From Gemmatimonadota bacterium (GTDB lineage: Bacteria; Latescibacterota; UBA2968), in NCBI GenBank assembly GCA_026706845.1, contig JAPOXY010000047.1:1-34418 (forward strand): a stretch of 34,418 bases of DNA, given 5' to 3'. Position numbers and translations under genes: made by a program. The notes beneath the pieces were generated by a model that saw only the letters and a list, made by a program, of their open reading frames with translations, had not been told where the DNA came from and made no database searches. Shown piece by piece: positions 1 through 9,392 of the stretch (the stretch's first letter is position 1; every line of letters begins with the position of its first letter).

Positions 1-34
1 CCGCAGCAATACCCATCCGTCGCCGTTCTTCCAA

Positions 35-577
35 TCAGATCAGTTCGACATCTTTAGCCATCCTCCCTGCGAAAAAAAACTCGGAAAAATCGAAACCTTC
101 TGCTGTTTCATCAACTTGACCAACTGCCTCACTTCCCTTCCACACAAGGCCATAGCCTGCCATAAGATAAAGAAAAAAAAGTGATTGGGCATTTCTCTGG
201 TCCTCTCGCATTCGTTCTCGCAACACACCAGGACGCCCGAACCTGTCTGCTCCAATGGATATTTCGTAGTTAATAGGCCAAGCGTTTTCATGTTCTCTAT
301 AATACACCTCGAACTCGATAGGACCTGTTTGTCCCTGCGTCCGCAACTTCTCGAACCCACCGCGTCCTCGTGCATCGCAAGCCTCCTCAACGCCGAACTT
401 AAGCGCATCCGCAAGAAATCCAAACGCATCGAATAGAGCACTTTTTCCCACGCCATTTTTGCCGATCACCACTGTCATAGGGGTAAGCGGCTGGCTATCC
501 GGTTGGTTCAGGGGACCCAGCGTAACATCCTTGAGCACCTTGAAATTTTTGATTCTCACGCCTTCTATCTTGGCCAT
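35..577 (-). pseudogene. AAA-family ATPase (RecF/AAA_21-like), N-terminal part only
   Basis: The 180-residue product opens like SMC/RecF-type AAA ATPases that start with 'IKNFKVLKDV' and carry a Walker A motif, GKNGVGKS, at about residues 39-46. These proteins hydrolyse ATP and often belong to anti-phage or DNA-repair modules. The start ATG is preceded by a GAGGA ribosome binding site 8-9 bases upstream. Family members usually run to roughly 350-400 residues with a Walker B and an ABC signature. Here the frame stops before either, and the other two frames also close within about 45 bases of a run of eight T on the coding strand, so a single slip at that run does not rescue it. I read it as a truncated gene. 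A short functional domain protein is possible but less likely. Confidence 0.6.
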
Positions 578-718
578 TTTTCAGTCCTCTTTGGCGTTGT
601 TTTCTTCAAATCCTTCTATGCTATAATCGCCGACTTCTTAGAGCTGGGTAACACAATGATTTAAGCAAAAAAACCTGTAAATGCAAGTTTTAAGGATCAT
701 CTTCAGGCAAAATCGGTC

Positions 719-747
719 TTGATAAATTCCGATTCTCAATATATTCT
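719..747 (+). promoter_or_regulatory. candidate sigma70-type promoter upstream of the sulfatase/oxygenase array
   Basis: TTGATA at 719-724 and TATTCT at 742-747 are separated by 17 bases, a normal sigma70 arrangement, in the gap between the divergent ATPase and heparinase-like genes. The -10 box matches only four of six consensus positions. If used, transcripts would carry about 130 bases of leader including the hairpin at 792-816. The rest of the 578-886 gap is AT-rich and shows nothing else I can name, apart from an isolated TATAAT at 622-627 with only a weak -35 partner. Confidence 0.35.
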
Positions 748-791
748 GATTGTATCTACGAATGCCAATTAGCTCCCCATACCCATCCTGG

Positions 792-816
792 ACGCCTGCT
801 TAAAGCATGCAGGCGT
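792..816. repeat. perfect 8-bp inverted repeat (hairpin), probably a dispersed intergenic repeat
   Basis: ACGCCTGC at 792-799 is matched by its exact complement GCAGGCGT at 809-816 around a 9-base loop. No U-tract follows, so a terminator is unlikely. It overlaps the upstream GTG that would extend the next gene, which argues that the GTG is not the true start. The shape recalls the short GC-rich palindromes scattered between genes in many environmental bacterial genomes. A leader hairpin that affects translation is the alternative. Confidence 0.55.
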
Positions 817-886
817 GACGGACACGAGATCGATATGGACAGCCTTGCACAATTCTCTGTCCAATGACCAACCAAAGGACCTCGTC

Positions 887-3800
887 ATGCCCAGCATACC
901 CTGGCGGCCAAGAGTCATCCTTCCCGGCCGCAGTGTTCGCCTGCCCGTGCAAGCCACCGACGACAACATCACCCTCACATCCGACCACTTTGAAACCATC
1001 GCCACCCGATGGTGCGAGCGGGACACCGCGCGCTACTACTACCTGCGATCCCCCCAAAAGCAAGGCGACTACACCCTCATCGCAACGCACAACGGCAACA
1101 CCGCGGAAGCCACCATCCAGGTCCGCACCCTGGACAACCTGCGCCAGCCCCACACCTACAACGGCGCGCAATGGCCCCGCCGATGGCCTCTGGGCCAGAA
1201 CTACCACCCCACCAAAACCCGACAAACGCTACAAAACGACCCCAAATCAGAACGAATCAACGAAGAAACCCTCGCCTGGTGGTCATCTCAACCCGACCAT
1301 GTCCTCTGGTCGCAACTACCGCCCGCAGAACTACCCAAAGCGCACTTTGCCAACTGCCATCAGGGCTGTCCAAACTGCGGAACCGCCATCTTCAAATACA
1401 GCGGCTTCTATCCCTGGGAACGCAACCATCTCCCCTGCGATTTCAAATCGCAATGCCCCAACTGCGCCTCTATCTATCCCAGCAACAACCTCACAAAAGA
1501 AGACTATACCTCGGGCGAGTATGCAGACGACGGATACGGCTACTTCGACGCAGAAGGCCACATCTACCTCTTTGCCGCCACCTATCACCGCGACCAGTGC
1601 CGCGCCTATCACGCTGGCATCAACACACTCACAGACAGCCTCCGCACAGGCGACCTCGACGAAGAACGCACCCGTAAACTCGGCCTCATGCTCCTGCGCT
1701 ACGCCACAGAAGAACTCTACCTCGCCTCGGTCCCCCAGTTCCGCTATGGACCCTCAAAAAGCGTAGAAGAACCCTGGGAATGGGGACAACCGGACTGGGC
1801 AGAAGAAACCGACCCCGTTGCCGCCCTGAGCAGAAAAGGCACCATCCGCTACAGCATCGACACCCCCTACCTCATCGAAAGCCTCGCCCTCGCCTACGAC
1901 ACAGCCTGGCCCCTCCTGAAAGAAGACACACAACTCGTCGAACGCGCACGGGCATTCGGCCTATCTCTGCAAAGCCCCGAAGACACCTGCCTACTCATCG
2001 AAGAAATGCTCGCCGCCCTCCTGCAGGTCACCCTGGATCGAGGTGCAGGCAGCAATCTACCGCGCGAAAGCCAGGGCGTCCTCATCCTCTTGCGCTGCCT
2101 GGACCGCGCCGACGCCCGGGACGTCATGGACTGGGTCTATGACGAAGGTCCCGACACCCTGCGCGTCTTCACCACCAATGACATCCTGCCCGACGGCACA
2201 CCCCAGGAAGCCACAGGCGGATACAATGCCATCCACAGCGACGGCCTCTTCGACCTGGAATACCACCTCCGCAGCCTCCGCACTCAGCAACCCGACGCCT
2301 ATCCGGAAACCCTGTACCCCTCGCTCTTCAAAGATCCGCGAGGCGCACGCGTCCCCCGGGCACTGTGCGAAATCACCATGATCGGAAAATCCTACTTCCA
2401 ATTCGGTGACGGCTCTGCCCCCGGTTCTGCCGGCATCCAGACAAAAGACTCAATCCGTCTGGAAAACGACCTCTATCACGCGCCCATGAACGCCAGCGTA
2501 CTGGAACGCGCCACAACCTTCACCAACGACCCACACATCGCAGAAATCCAATCCACCGTACAGAACAAACAGCACCGCGCACTCGGACCAACCATCCTCG
2601 ACAGCGTCGGCATTGCCATCTTGCGCACACCCGAAGCCCCCGAACGAGCCGCCGTGGGCATAGCGTATGGCGACACCATGCACCATCGCCATCGAGACCT
2701 CCTGGACGTCCAGCTCTTCGCCTTTGACCGTCCCTTTCTCACAGACCTCGGCTATCCACAATCCTGGGCAAGCACATCGCCCTGGGAAGCCCATTGGGCA
2801 ACTCACAACACCGTCTGGGCAGACCTGCCGCCCGGCGAATCCACCGGCTCGGGCCGTGGCCGCCTCGTCCGCGCCCTCTTCACCGACGGCATCCAGGTCC
2901 TGGATATCGAAGCCCACCGTTGGACACTCGACCCATCGGACGGATGGCGCAAAGTCGATATCACCTTCCGCCGCCTCATCGCCCTGATCGAAACCGATGG
3001 CGAAGGCATCGCCCTCCTCGACCTCTCGCGCATCACGGGCGGCGCAGAACACTGGCGCACCTGTCGCGGTCTGGAAGGCATATTCCAAACCGACAACGCC
3101 GACCTCAAACCCCAACCCGGCACAGTCGCCGGTCCCCACATCCAGCGCACCCAAACAGACAACCTGCCCCACCCGGACCACACCGCCCTCGCGTACATGG
3201 ACAACATAACAACCGCTCAGGCACCACCGACCTTCCGGGGCACCTGGCAATCGCAAATCGAACCAGCCGTACATCTCGACCTCCATCAACTCAACATTTC
3301 TCCAAACACCCAGGTCCTCAACACCCGTGCGGCACAGGCCATGGGAACGCCCGAAGAATCCAACTACCTCTACCACCCCGTAATCTGGCGTCGCACACCC
3401 GACAACGACACCACCTGCATCGACCTCGTCTTCGAACCCCGACTCGGCAACCCCACCCTCGCCAGCACCACAGCCATACCATCGAACAACCCCACAGCCT
3501 CGGGCATCCACCTCACCACCGCAAAAGGCAAACAAATCGCCCTCTATTGGGCACCCAATGCTGGCCCGAATGACAAAACCCAATTCGAAAACGGCACCGT
3601 CCTCACAGGTGCCCTCGCAGTCGTCGCAAACGGTCAAATCTCAACCATGGGAGCAACCGCCTTTCAAAACGCCGAAACAACCCTCATAAATCCCCACGCA
3701 CAACAAACTGGCCGAATCATCGCCCTCAACCGGGACACCTGCACCATCGACATCGAAGGCCTGCAAGACATCGCCGCGGGCGACCGCATCACCATCAACC

Positions 3801-4186
3801 CGGACGGCCGCGCACACAGCTACCGCATCGAAGCCGCCGAACAACTCGGCACCCACAGCCACCGCCTCACCCTGGACGTCACCTCAATCCTGGGACGCGC
3901 AAAAATCATCGCCATCGAAGACAACAAAATCGACCTCGGCTTTCACATCATGGCAAAATCCGGCAACCTCCACGGCACGCGCCTACAAACAGAAACCAGC
4001 GACAACTGGGCGGTCATAGAAAACGCCCACAATTCGAGCACCTGGCCCCCCGGAAAAATACGCACCACCATCTACCTTAGCCCGAACAATAACAAACTCC
4101 AGGACCTATCCCCCGGCACCTGGGTACAGGCCGTCGATTACGTAATTGGCGACACGATCCTCTTTGAACCCCTGTGCAGGGGATAG
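887..4186 (+). CDS. heparinase II/III-like protein (predicted polysaccharide lyase)
   Basis: This 1099-residue protein resembles the heparinase II/III superfamily, which cleaves uronic-acid-containing polysaccharides by beta-elimination. An (alpha/alpha) toroid is expected in the middle. The beta-sandwich part shows the family-like HHRHRD cluster near residue 599 followed by 'THNTVW' near 640. Two CPNC pairs at about 161-164 and 190-193 look like a small zinc ribbon before the toroid. The ATG at 887 was chosen because AAAGGA lies eight bases upstream; the in-frame GTG at 815 sits inside a hairpin and has no such site. There is no signal peptide, which is unusual for a lyase acting on polymers and suggests oligosaccharide substrates in the cytoplasm. 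It heads the co-directional array. The exact substrate cannot be read from sequence. Confidence 0.7.
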   Translation: MPSIPWRPRVILPGRSVRLPVQATDDNITLTSDHFETIATRWCERDTARYYYLRSPQKQGDYTLIATHNGNTAEATIQVRTLDNLRQPHTYNGAQWPRRWPLGQNYHPTKTRQTLQNDPKSERINEETLAWWSSQPDHVLWSQLPPAELPKAHFANCHQGCPNCGTAIFKYSGFYPWERNHLPCDFKSQCPNCASIYPSNNLTKEDYTSGEYADDGYGYFDAEGHIYLFAATYHRDQCRAYHAGINTLTDSLRTGDLDEERTRKLGLMLLRYATEELYLASVPQFRYGPSKSVEEPWEWGQPDWAEETDPVAALSRKGTIRYSIDTPYLIESLALAYDTAWPLLKEDTQLVERARAFGLSLQSPEDTCLLIEEMLAALLQVTLDRGAGSNLPRESQGVLILLRCLDRADARDVMDWVYDEGPDTLRVFTTNDILPDGTPQEATGGYNAIHSDGLFDLEYHLRSLRTQQPDAYPETLYPSLFKDPRGARVPRALCEITMIGKSYFQFGDGSAPGSAGIQTKDSIRLENDLYHAPMNASVLERATTFTNDPHIAEIQSTVQNKQHRALGPTILDSVGIAILRTPEAPERAAVGIAYGDTMHHRHRDLLDVQLFAFDRPFLTDLGYPQSWASTSPWEAHWATHNTVWADLPPGESTGSGRGRLVRALFTDGIQVLDIEAHRWTLDPSDGWRKVDITFRRLIALIETDGEGIALLDLSRITGGAEHWRTCRGLEGIFQTDNADLKPQPGTVAGPHIQRTQTDNLPHPDHTALAYMDNITTAQAPPTFRGTWQSQIEPAVHLDLHQLNISPNTQVLNTRAAQAMGTPEESNYLYHPVIWRRTPDNDTTCIDLVFEPRLGNPTLASTTAIPSNNPTASGIHLTTAKGKQIALYWAPNAGPNDKTQFENGTVLTGALAVVANGQISTMGATAFQNAETTLINPHAQQTGRIIALNRDTCTIDIEGLQDIAAGDRITINPDGRAHSYRIEAAEQLGTHSHRLTLDVTSILGRAKIIAIEDNKIDLGFHIMAKSGNLHGTRLQTETSDNWAVIENAHNSSTWPPGKIRTTIYLSPNNNKLQDLSPGTWVQAVDYVIGDTILFEPLCRG

Positions 4187-4242
4187 TGGACATTCTTCAG
4201 CCATTTTTTATATTGATAACCCATAAAAAGAAAGGAATCGCA

Positions 4243-4980
4243 ATGGCCGTTGAAACACTACCCCTAACAGAAAATCAGATTGACCAATACCATCGAGACG
4301 GTTTCTTGCTCGCCTCGGGATTGATTCCCGAGGCTATTGCACGCACGGGTGAAGCCACAATGTGGGAAGTCATGGGCATGGACCCTGACGATTCGGGAAC
4401 CTGGAACAACTATTCAGACGAAGCGATTGCATCCACGCTACAGGCCGGATTCAAACCCCGATCGAAATTATTTCAATACTTCGACAATCAACACCCCGAC
4501 CTCCTCGCCTGTTACACACCCGAAATGATGGCAGCAATGGCGCAATTAACCGGCGAAAGTGTAGGTCTCTTTCATCCACCAACCGGCACACTCATACAAA
4601 ACATCTTTCCCTCAGATGAAGAATGGGCGTGGCAAGGGGCGCATTTTGACGGTGGCGTAAAAGCCAAAATGCACAAAACACTCCCCGGCCCATTCATCAT
4701 CAACTCCATCATATATCTCAACGACATAGAAAAACACGGCGGAGGAACAGTTGCGTGGCCCGGATCTCACAAACCCATTCGCGTACTGGCAGAATCCGAC
4801 CCCGAGAAATACGAATACATGTGGCAACTAAAACAAGACCTGCACACCGTCGATATCGGCGGCCCCGTAGAACTGGAGCCAAAATGCGGCGACATACTAT
4901 TCTTCGCTCACTTCTGCGTCCACGCCGCCACCAATAACGTGCGCGACATGCCCCGCCTGGCACTGCGAAGTCGGTGGTAA
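4243..4980 (+). CDS. phytanoyl-CoA dioxygenase family (PhyH) Fe(II)/2OG oxygenase
   Basis: This 245-residue protein has the cupin-fold PhyH layout. The iron-binding HFD motif falls at residues 134-136, a 'PGSHK' turn near 173, the distal histidine in 'CVHAATNN' at 227, and an arginine for 2-oxoglutarate near 238. Such enzymes hydroxylate an unactivated carbon using O2 and 2-oxoglutarate; the substrate here is unknown. The ATG at 4243 is preferred over an in-frame start at 4174, which overlaps the upstream gene, because AAAGGA precedes it at proper distance. The chain stops almost immediately after the final core strand, so its C-terminus is short for the family. It lies 56 bases after the heparinase-like gene and 13 before the membrane protein. 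Confidence 0.85.
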   Translation: MAVETLPLTENQIDQYHRDGFLLASGLIPEAIARTGEATMWEVMGMDPDDSGTWNNYSDEAIASTLQAGFKPRSKLFQYFDNQHPDLLACYTPEMMAAMAQLTGESVGLFHPPTGTLIQNIFPSDEEWAWQGAHFDGGVKAKMHKTLPGPFIINSIIYLNDIEKHGGGTVAWPGSHKPIRVLAESDPEKYEYMWQLKQDLHTVDIGGPVELEPKCGDILFFAHFCVHAATNNVRDMPRLALRSRW

Positions 4981-4993
4981 ATGGAGATCTCAA

Positions 4994-6964
4994 TTGGCTC
5001 TTTCTTCTGCTCAGGAGGCAATACATCCAGCGACTGAACCGAAACTGATATCGTGGAAGGTCGTGGTCGCAGGCCTGCTCTTAATAATCGCATCGGACTA
5101 CTACATCAACTGGTCCACCGTAATCTTGCGGGCGTCGAAGAACAACAAAGCTCTATTCCCGATGGGCCTGTTCTTCCCATTTGTAGTACTGGTAGGTACC
5201 AATCTACTACTCAGATGGGCAAAACCGCGATGGGCACTAAACCGGGGACAATTGTGCGTAGCCCTGGGCATGGGATTGATCGGATCCCTATTCCCATTCT
5301 ATGGCCTGGCATCCTACGTAGTCGGCACCATTGCCGCGCCCTATTATTTTGCCACCCCGGAAAACGGCTGGGCAGAACTGCTGCACCCCAACATGGTCTC
5401 ATGGCTGGTCATGAACAACGAAGACAAAGCCGTGACCTATTTCTACGACGGCCTGCCCCCGGGCCAGCCCATACCCTGGGGATCCTGGGCCGTACCGGTA
5501 TTCTGGTGGATGACCTTTGTGGCCGCAGCGGCATGCGTAGCCCTCTGCCTGATGGTAATACTGCGAAAACAGTGGGTGGAAAACGAACGCCTGGAATTTC
5601 CGCTCATGGAAGTGGGTATGCAAGTGGCTCAGGTAGATAAGCGCAATGGGGGAACACCCTCCTTGCTCAACCAGCCGCTCTTTCGCGTGGGTTTCTGGGT
5701 CGGAATATTTGCAGTCTTCTGGAACATCATCTCGTACTTTTACCCCTTAATACCAGGACTGCCAACCACGCACACCGAAGGCCAGTGGTTCCGCTGGCTG
5801 GAAGGCGCCAAACCTTTCTGGGTACAAATCAGCATCTACGTCATAGGTTTTGCCTATTTTGCGCGGGTCGAAACCCTGTTCAGCTTCTGGCTATTCTTTC
5901 TCTTTACAGAAATTGAAGTCGCAACCTTTGACCGCCTGGGAATCGCCGCAGGACACGGAGGTGGCGAAGCCGTGCGGTCGCAAAATTTCGGAGTACTATG
6001 CGCCTATGTCATGTTCGGACTGTGGATGGCGCGTGGACATCTGAAAGCCGTATTTCGGAAAGTCTTCAAAGGGGCTTCCGATGTAGATGATTCTCAAGAA
6101 GTGATGTCCTACCGCGTGGCACTAATCGCCCTCATAGCATCCCTCCTATACATGGTCGCGTGGCTGCACGCAGCGGGCATGGAAATCCGGGTCGTCGTCC
6201 TCTACCTGTTTTTCACCGCGGTCGCCTACATCGGAATGGCCCGATTCGCCGCAGAACTGGGATTGCCCTATGGAGATATAGCCTACCACTCAATAACCTG
6301 GACCCCGCTCCACATCATGGGCGGGCAAACAGTAACCGCATCCACATTGACATGCCAGGGCTATCTCTGGGCCATGTTCGGAAAAACCCGGGGATTTCTG
6401 GGACCGCCAATCGCGCAAATGCTGAAATTGACCACACCATTGCGGGTCGAGCGAGGGCGCCTGTTCGGTGTAATCGTACTCGCCGTAGTAGCAGGTGCCA
6501 CATTTGCAATACTCCACGCCATATACATGGGCTATTCCGGCGGCGGCTTCAACCTCAGAGCCGCGTGGAACCTGCTAATCGGACCACAGCGGTCCTATGA
6601 CGCATCCGTAACCTGGATCCGCAACCCGGAAGCGCCCGATGTAGAGCGCATGTTATTCATGGGATCTGGCGTATTGATCACAGCCGTACTCACCTATATG
6701 AAATACCGCTTCGTACACCTGCCCCTCCATCCCGTAGCCCTCATGCTACAGGGCACCTATATGGCGCAGAAAACCGTATTCTCGGTATTTCTCATCTGGA
6801 TCTACAAAGCGACCATCCTCAAAATAGGTGGTGTGCGCCTCTACAGAAAAGGACAACCATTCTTCATCGGCCTGCTAATCGGATATGCCATAGCGACATT
6901 CTTATCCTGCGTAATAGACAGCATCTTCTTCTTTGGACAGGGACACCTGGTACACGGATTTTAG
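4994..6964 (+). CDS. polytopic membrane protein, DUF6785/DUF6784-like (possible transporter)
   Basis: The 656-residue product has a dozen or so hydrophobic spans, starting at residues about 22-42 and 55-75 and continuing to the C-terminus. It resembles the large uncharacterised membrane proteins labelled DUF6785/DUF6784 that I recall from planctomycete, lentisphaera and related genomes, which have a distant oligopeptide-transporter-like look. It is the only multi-span membrane protein in the array, so an importer role for the substrate of the surrounding enzymes is a reasonable inference. The start is TTG, with GGAG seven bases upstream; no in-frame ATG or GTG is better placed. It is followed 12 bases later by another PhyH gene. 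No ATP-binding or periplasmic-binding partner is encoded nearby. Confidence 0.65.
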   Translation: MALSSAQEAIHPATEPKLISWKVVVAGLLLIIASDYYINWSTVILRASKNNKALFPMGLFFPFVVLVGTNLLLRWAKPRWALNRGQLCVALGMGLIGSLFPFYGLASYVVGTIAAPYYFATPENGWAELLHPNMVSWLVMNNEDKAVTYFYDGLPPGQPIPWGSWAVPVFWWMTFVAAAACVALCLMVILRKQWVENERLEFPLMEVGMQVAQVDKRNGGTPSLLNQPLFRVGFWVGIFAVFWNIISYFYPLIPGLPTTHTEGQWFRWLEGAKPFWVQISIYVIGFAYFARVETLFSFWLFFLFTEIEVATFDRLGIAAGHGGGEAVRSQNFGVLCAYVMFGLWMARGHLKAVFRKVFKGASDVDDSQEVMSYRVALIALIASLLYMVAWLHAAGMEIRVVVLYLFFTAVAYIGMARFAAELGLPYGDIAYHSITWTPLHIMGGQTVTASTLTCQGYLWAMFGKTRGFLGPPIAQMLKLTTPLRVERGRLFGVIVLAVVAGATFAILHAIYMGYSGGGFNLRAAWNLLIGPQRSYDASVTWIRNPEAPDVERMLFMGSGVLITAVLTYMKYRFVHLPLHPVALMLQGTYMAQKTVFSVFLIWIYKATILKIGGVRLYRKGQPFFIGLLIGYAIATFLSCVIDSIFFFGQGHLVHGF

Positions 6965-6976
6965 AGGAGTCATTTA

Positions 6977-7924
6977 ATGGCAACAGTTGACACCAGAACA
7001 CATGGCTTAACCGCGGAAGAGCGCGAGGCTTACGCAAAAGACGGATTCTTCATCCGACCAAAAGCCTTCGATACGTATGAGATCGACGCACTGCGCGACA
7101 GAATTGAAGACCTCGTAGAACTCATCGAGACCTCCGACGTATTGCCAGAAAAACAGAAACAAGCAATCCTGAAACGCAACGTCGGAACCGAAGCGACTTC
7201 TGGGCCTGCATCGTTAAACAGCATAACGCGACTTCACAGGTTCAGCGCATTAGTGCGATCCCACATCCGCGACCCGAGGCGACTGGATGCAGTCACACAG
7301 ATCGTAGGATCGGATCTATTCTGTCCCAACGACCTGTACTTCTTCAAACCTCCGGGCACCGGGCGGCCCATTGCGTGGCACCAGGACTCCTGGTACTTCC
7401 GAAACACGTACGTCAGCAGCATAGGCGACGCCATAGAGCAAGCCTCCATAGGAACCTGGCTGGCGCTGGATGAGGCAGATGAAGAAAACGGATGCTTGTG
7501 GGTAATCCCCGGCAGCCACCGCCTGGGCGTAGTAGATCACAGCCAGGTCGAAAGCGATGAGTACTTATTGCAAAAAAGATTGACCGTATCCGACGAAATG
7601 GAAGAACGAGCAATACCAGTAGAAGTGCCAAAAGGCGCCCTCGTATTTTTCAACAACGCCCTGTTTCACCGCAGCACACCCAACAGATCAGACAGGTTTC
7701 GGCGGGCCTATATCGTACACTATATGAAAGCGACCATTCAGCACACCAACACCAGGAACAGGCAAAGGATAGACGAAGAGACGAAACACTGGGGCACAAC
7801 TGAGATGTACATCTGCGGAGTACCCGGATCCATACAAACAACACCCGAAAAGGAAAGCATGAACTGGGACAGTGCCCTGGGACGAACATTGACAGAAGAC
7901 GACATTCGGATAAAAAGGAAATAA
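6977..7924 (+). CDS. PhyH-family Fe(II)/2OG oxygenase
   Basis: The 315-residue protein is a clear PhyH member. HQD at residues 135-137 and the distal histidine at 231 in 'LFHRSTPN' form the facial triad, and an arginine at about 243 should hold 2-oxoglutarate. The 'NGCLWVIPGSH' segment near 171-181 is the usual family signature. The N-terminal helix 'EREAYAKDGFF' is also typical. GAGGAG lies just upstream of the ATG. One base separates its stop from the following sulfatase start, so the two are likely co-translated and may act on the same molecule. The substrate is unknown. Confidence 0.88.
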   Translation: MATVDTRTHGLTAEEREAYAKDGFFIRPKAFDTYEIDALRDRIEDLVELIETSDVLPEKQKQAILKRNVGTEATSGPASLNSITRLHRFSALVRSHIRDPRRLDAVTQIVGSDLFCPNDLYFFKPPGTGRPIAWHQDSWYFRNTYVSSIGDAIEQASIGTWLALDEADEENGCLWVIPGSHRLGVVDHSQVESDEYLLQKRLTVSDEMEERAIPVEVPKGALVFFNNALFHRSTPNRSDRFRRAYIVHYMKATIQHTNTRNRQRIDEETKHWGTTEMYICGVPGSIQTTPEKESMNWDSALGRTLTEDDIRIKRK

Positions 7925-7925
7925 A

Positions 7926-9392
7926 ATGCCAGATAAACGCCCCAACATCCTCTACATCATGACCGACGACCATGGAACCGGCGCCCTGAGTTGCTATGGC
8001 AGCCAGATCAACCACACCCCCAACATGGACCGCATTGCCCACGGAGGGATGCGCCTGGACAATTGTTACGTAACCTACTCCTTGTGCTCGCCCAGCCGCG
8101 CCTCTATCTTAACCGGGAAATACGCACATCTCCACGGACAAACATCAATCGGTGGGAATATCTTTGACGGCACACAACAAACATTCCCCCGCCTATTACA
8201 GAACGCGGGATACCAAACAGCAATCATCGGAAAATGGCACCTGCACAGCATACCAACGGGATTTGATCACTACAGCGTCATGTGGGGACAAGGCTCTTAT
8301 TTTAATCCCAAATTTATCGAACCCGGCGAACACGGTCCCGTATGGAAAGAAAGCCGGGGATATTCGACGGACCTGGTAACCGACAAATGCCTAAACTGGC
8401 TCAAAGGGCGAGACGCTGAAAAACCCTTTATGCTCCTGTGTCATTTTAAATCCCCCCATTACAACTGGGAGCCGGACGAAAAACACAAAACAATGTACCA
8501 GGACGAAACAATCCCCGAACCAGAGACATTTGACCACAACTTTGGAGACAGCCCGGTACCTCCCGAAGCATTGCAGGTCAAGCTGGAAACCGTCCATGAA
8601 CAGTGGAATATCACCCATTGGGACGCCATGCCCCAAGGATTATCCATGCAGCAGCAAAAACACAGAAACTACCAGTACTTCATCAAAGACTACCTCCGCT
8701 GTGTGGCATCGGTAGATGATAATATCGGGCGACTCCTCGACTACCTCGACGAACAAAACCTCGTCGAAAACACAGTTGTAGCATATACCTCTGACAACGG
8801 GATGTTTCAGGGCGAACACGGCTGGGTAGATAAAAAAATGATGTACGAAGAAAGCCTGCGGGTTCCCTTCTTAATCCGATACCCCAGAGAAATCGCAGCG
8901 GGAACCCAAACAAGTGACATGGTCATCAACCTCGACTATGCACCCACCTTTTTGGAATACGCCGGACAGCCCATCCCCGCAGACATCCAGGGACGAAGCC
9001 TGGTCCCCCTCCTCCAGGGACACACACCGGACGATTGGCGAACCGCGTTCTACTATCAACACTTCGACATCCACCCCGACGGCGAACTGGCAAACTGCGG
9101 CGTACGCACCAAAAACTTCAAACTAATCTGGTACAACCACAACTACGACCACTACCAGCTCTTCGACACCCAAAAAGACCCCAGCGAAACCCGGGATGTA
9201 TCCGAAGACCCCGAATACGCCTCAACAGTATCCGAAATGAAAGCCTTGCTGCAAGAAGAACGCGAAAAAGCGGGCCTGACAGACGAAATAGAACAACAAA
9301 TTTTTAACAGCGATAACATACCTCAGACGCGCAAGCAAATGAACGCATTACTACAAATGATAGACACCAATACCGCAAAGGAAAAACAATGA
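7926..9392 (+). CDS. sulfatase of the formylglycine (S1) type
   Basis: This is a 488-residue sulfatase. The modification motif CSPSR starts at Cys54, which must be converted to formylglycine for sulfate-ester hydrolysis. Metal-site residues are visible as D14-D15 in 'MTDDHG' and D290-N291 in 'TSDNG', with K103 and H105 in 'GKWH'. There is no signal peptide, so it is predicted to work in the cytoplasm on imported substrates. The closing 'QLFDTQKDPSE' stretch is the standard C-terminal sulfatase motif. It follows a PhyH gene by one base and overlaps the next gene by ATGA. No formylglycine-generating enzyme is encoded in the window, so maturation must come from elsewhere. Which sulfated sugar it acts on is not evident. 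Confidence 0.93.
   Translation: MPDKRPNILYIMTDDHGTGALSCYGSQINHTPNMDRIAHGGMRLDNCYVTYSLCSPSRASILTGKYAHLHGQTSIGGNIFDGTQQTFPRLLQNAGYQTAIIGKWHLHSIPTGFDHYSVMWGQGSYFNPKFIEPGEHGPVWKESRGYSTDLVTDKCLNWLKGRDAEKPFMLLCHFKSPHYNWEPDEKHKTMYQDETIPEPETFDHNFGDSPVPPEALQVKLETVHEQWNITHWDAMPQGLSMQQQKHRNYQYFIKDYLRCVASVDDNIGRLLDYLDEQNLVENTVVAYTSDNGMFQGEHGWVDKKMMYEESLRVPFLIRYPREIAAGTQTSDMVINLDYAPTFLEYAGQPIPADIQGRSLVPLLQGHTPDDWRTAFYYQHFDIHPDGELANCGVRTKNFKLIWYNHNYDHYQLFDTQKDPSETRDVSEDPEYASTVSEMKALLQEEREKAGLTDEIEQQIFNSDNIPQTRKQMNALLQMIDTNTAKEKQ

Noticed and set aside
40-577. Single frameshift explaining the short AAA ATPase
   Set aside because: I tried adding or removing one base at the eight-T run; both alternative frames hit stops within about 45 bases, so one slip does not restore the gene.
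815-886. GTG start that would lengthen the heparinase-like protein by 24 residues
   Set aside because: The GTG lies inside the 792-816 hairpin and has no ribosome site, while the ATG at 887 has AAAGGA at good spacing.
864-1766. 300-codon frame overlapping the heparinase-like gene on the same strand
   Set aside because: The product is Pro/Thr/Ser-rich low complexity, as expected for an out-of-frame reading of this codon bias.
2450-3637. 395-codon open frame on the minus strand opposite the heparinase-like gene
   Set aside because: It mirrors the codon bias of the plus-strand gene (many NNC codons give open antisense frames), its composition is Gly/Val/Cys-rich, and it has no recognisable motif.
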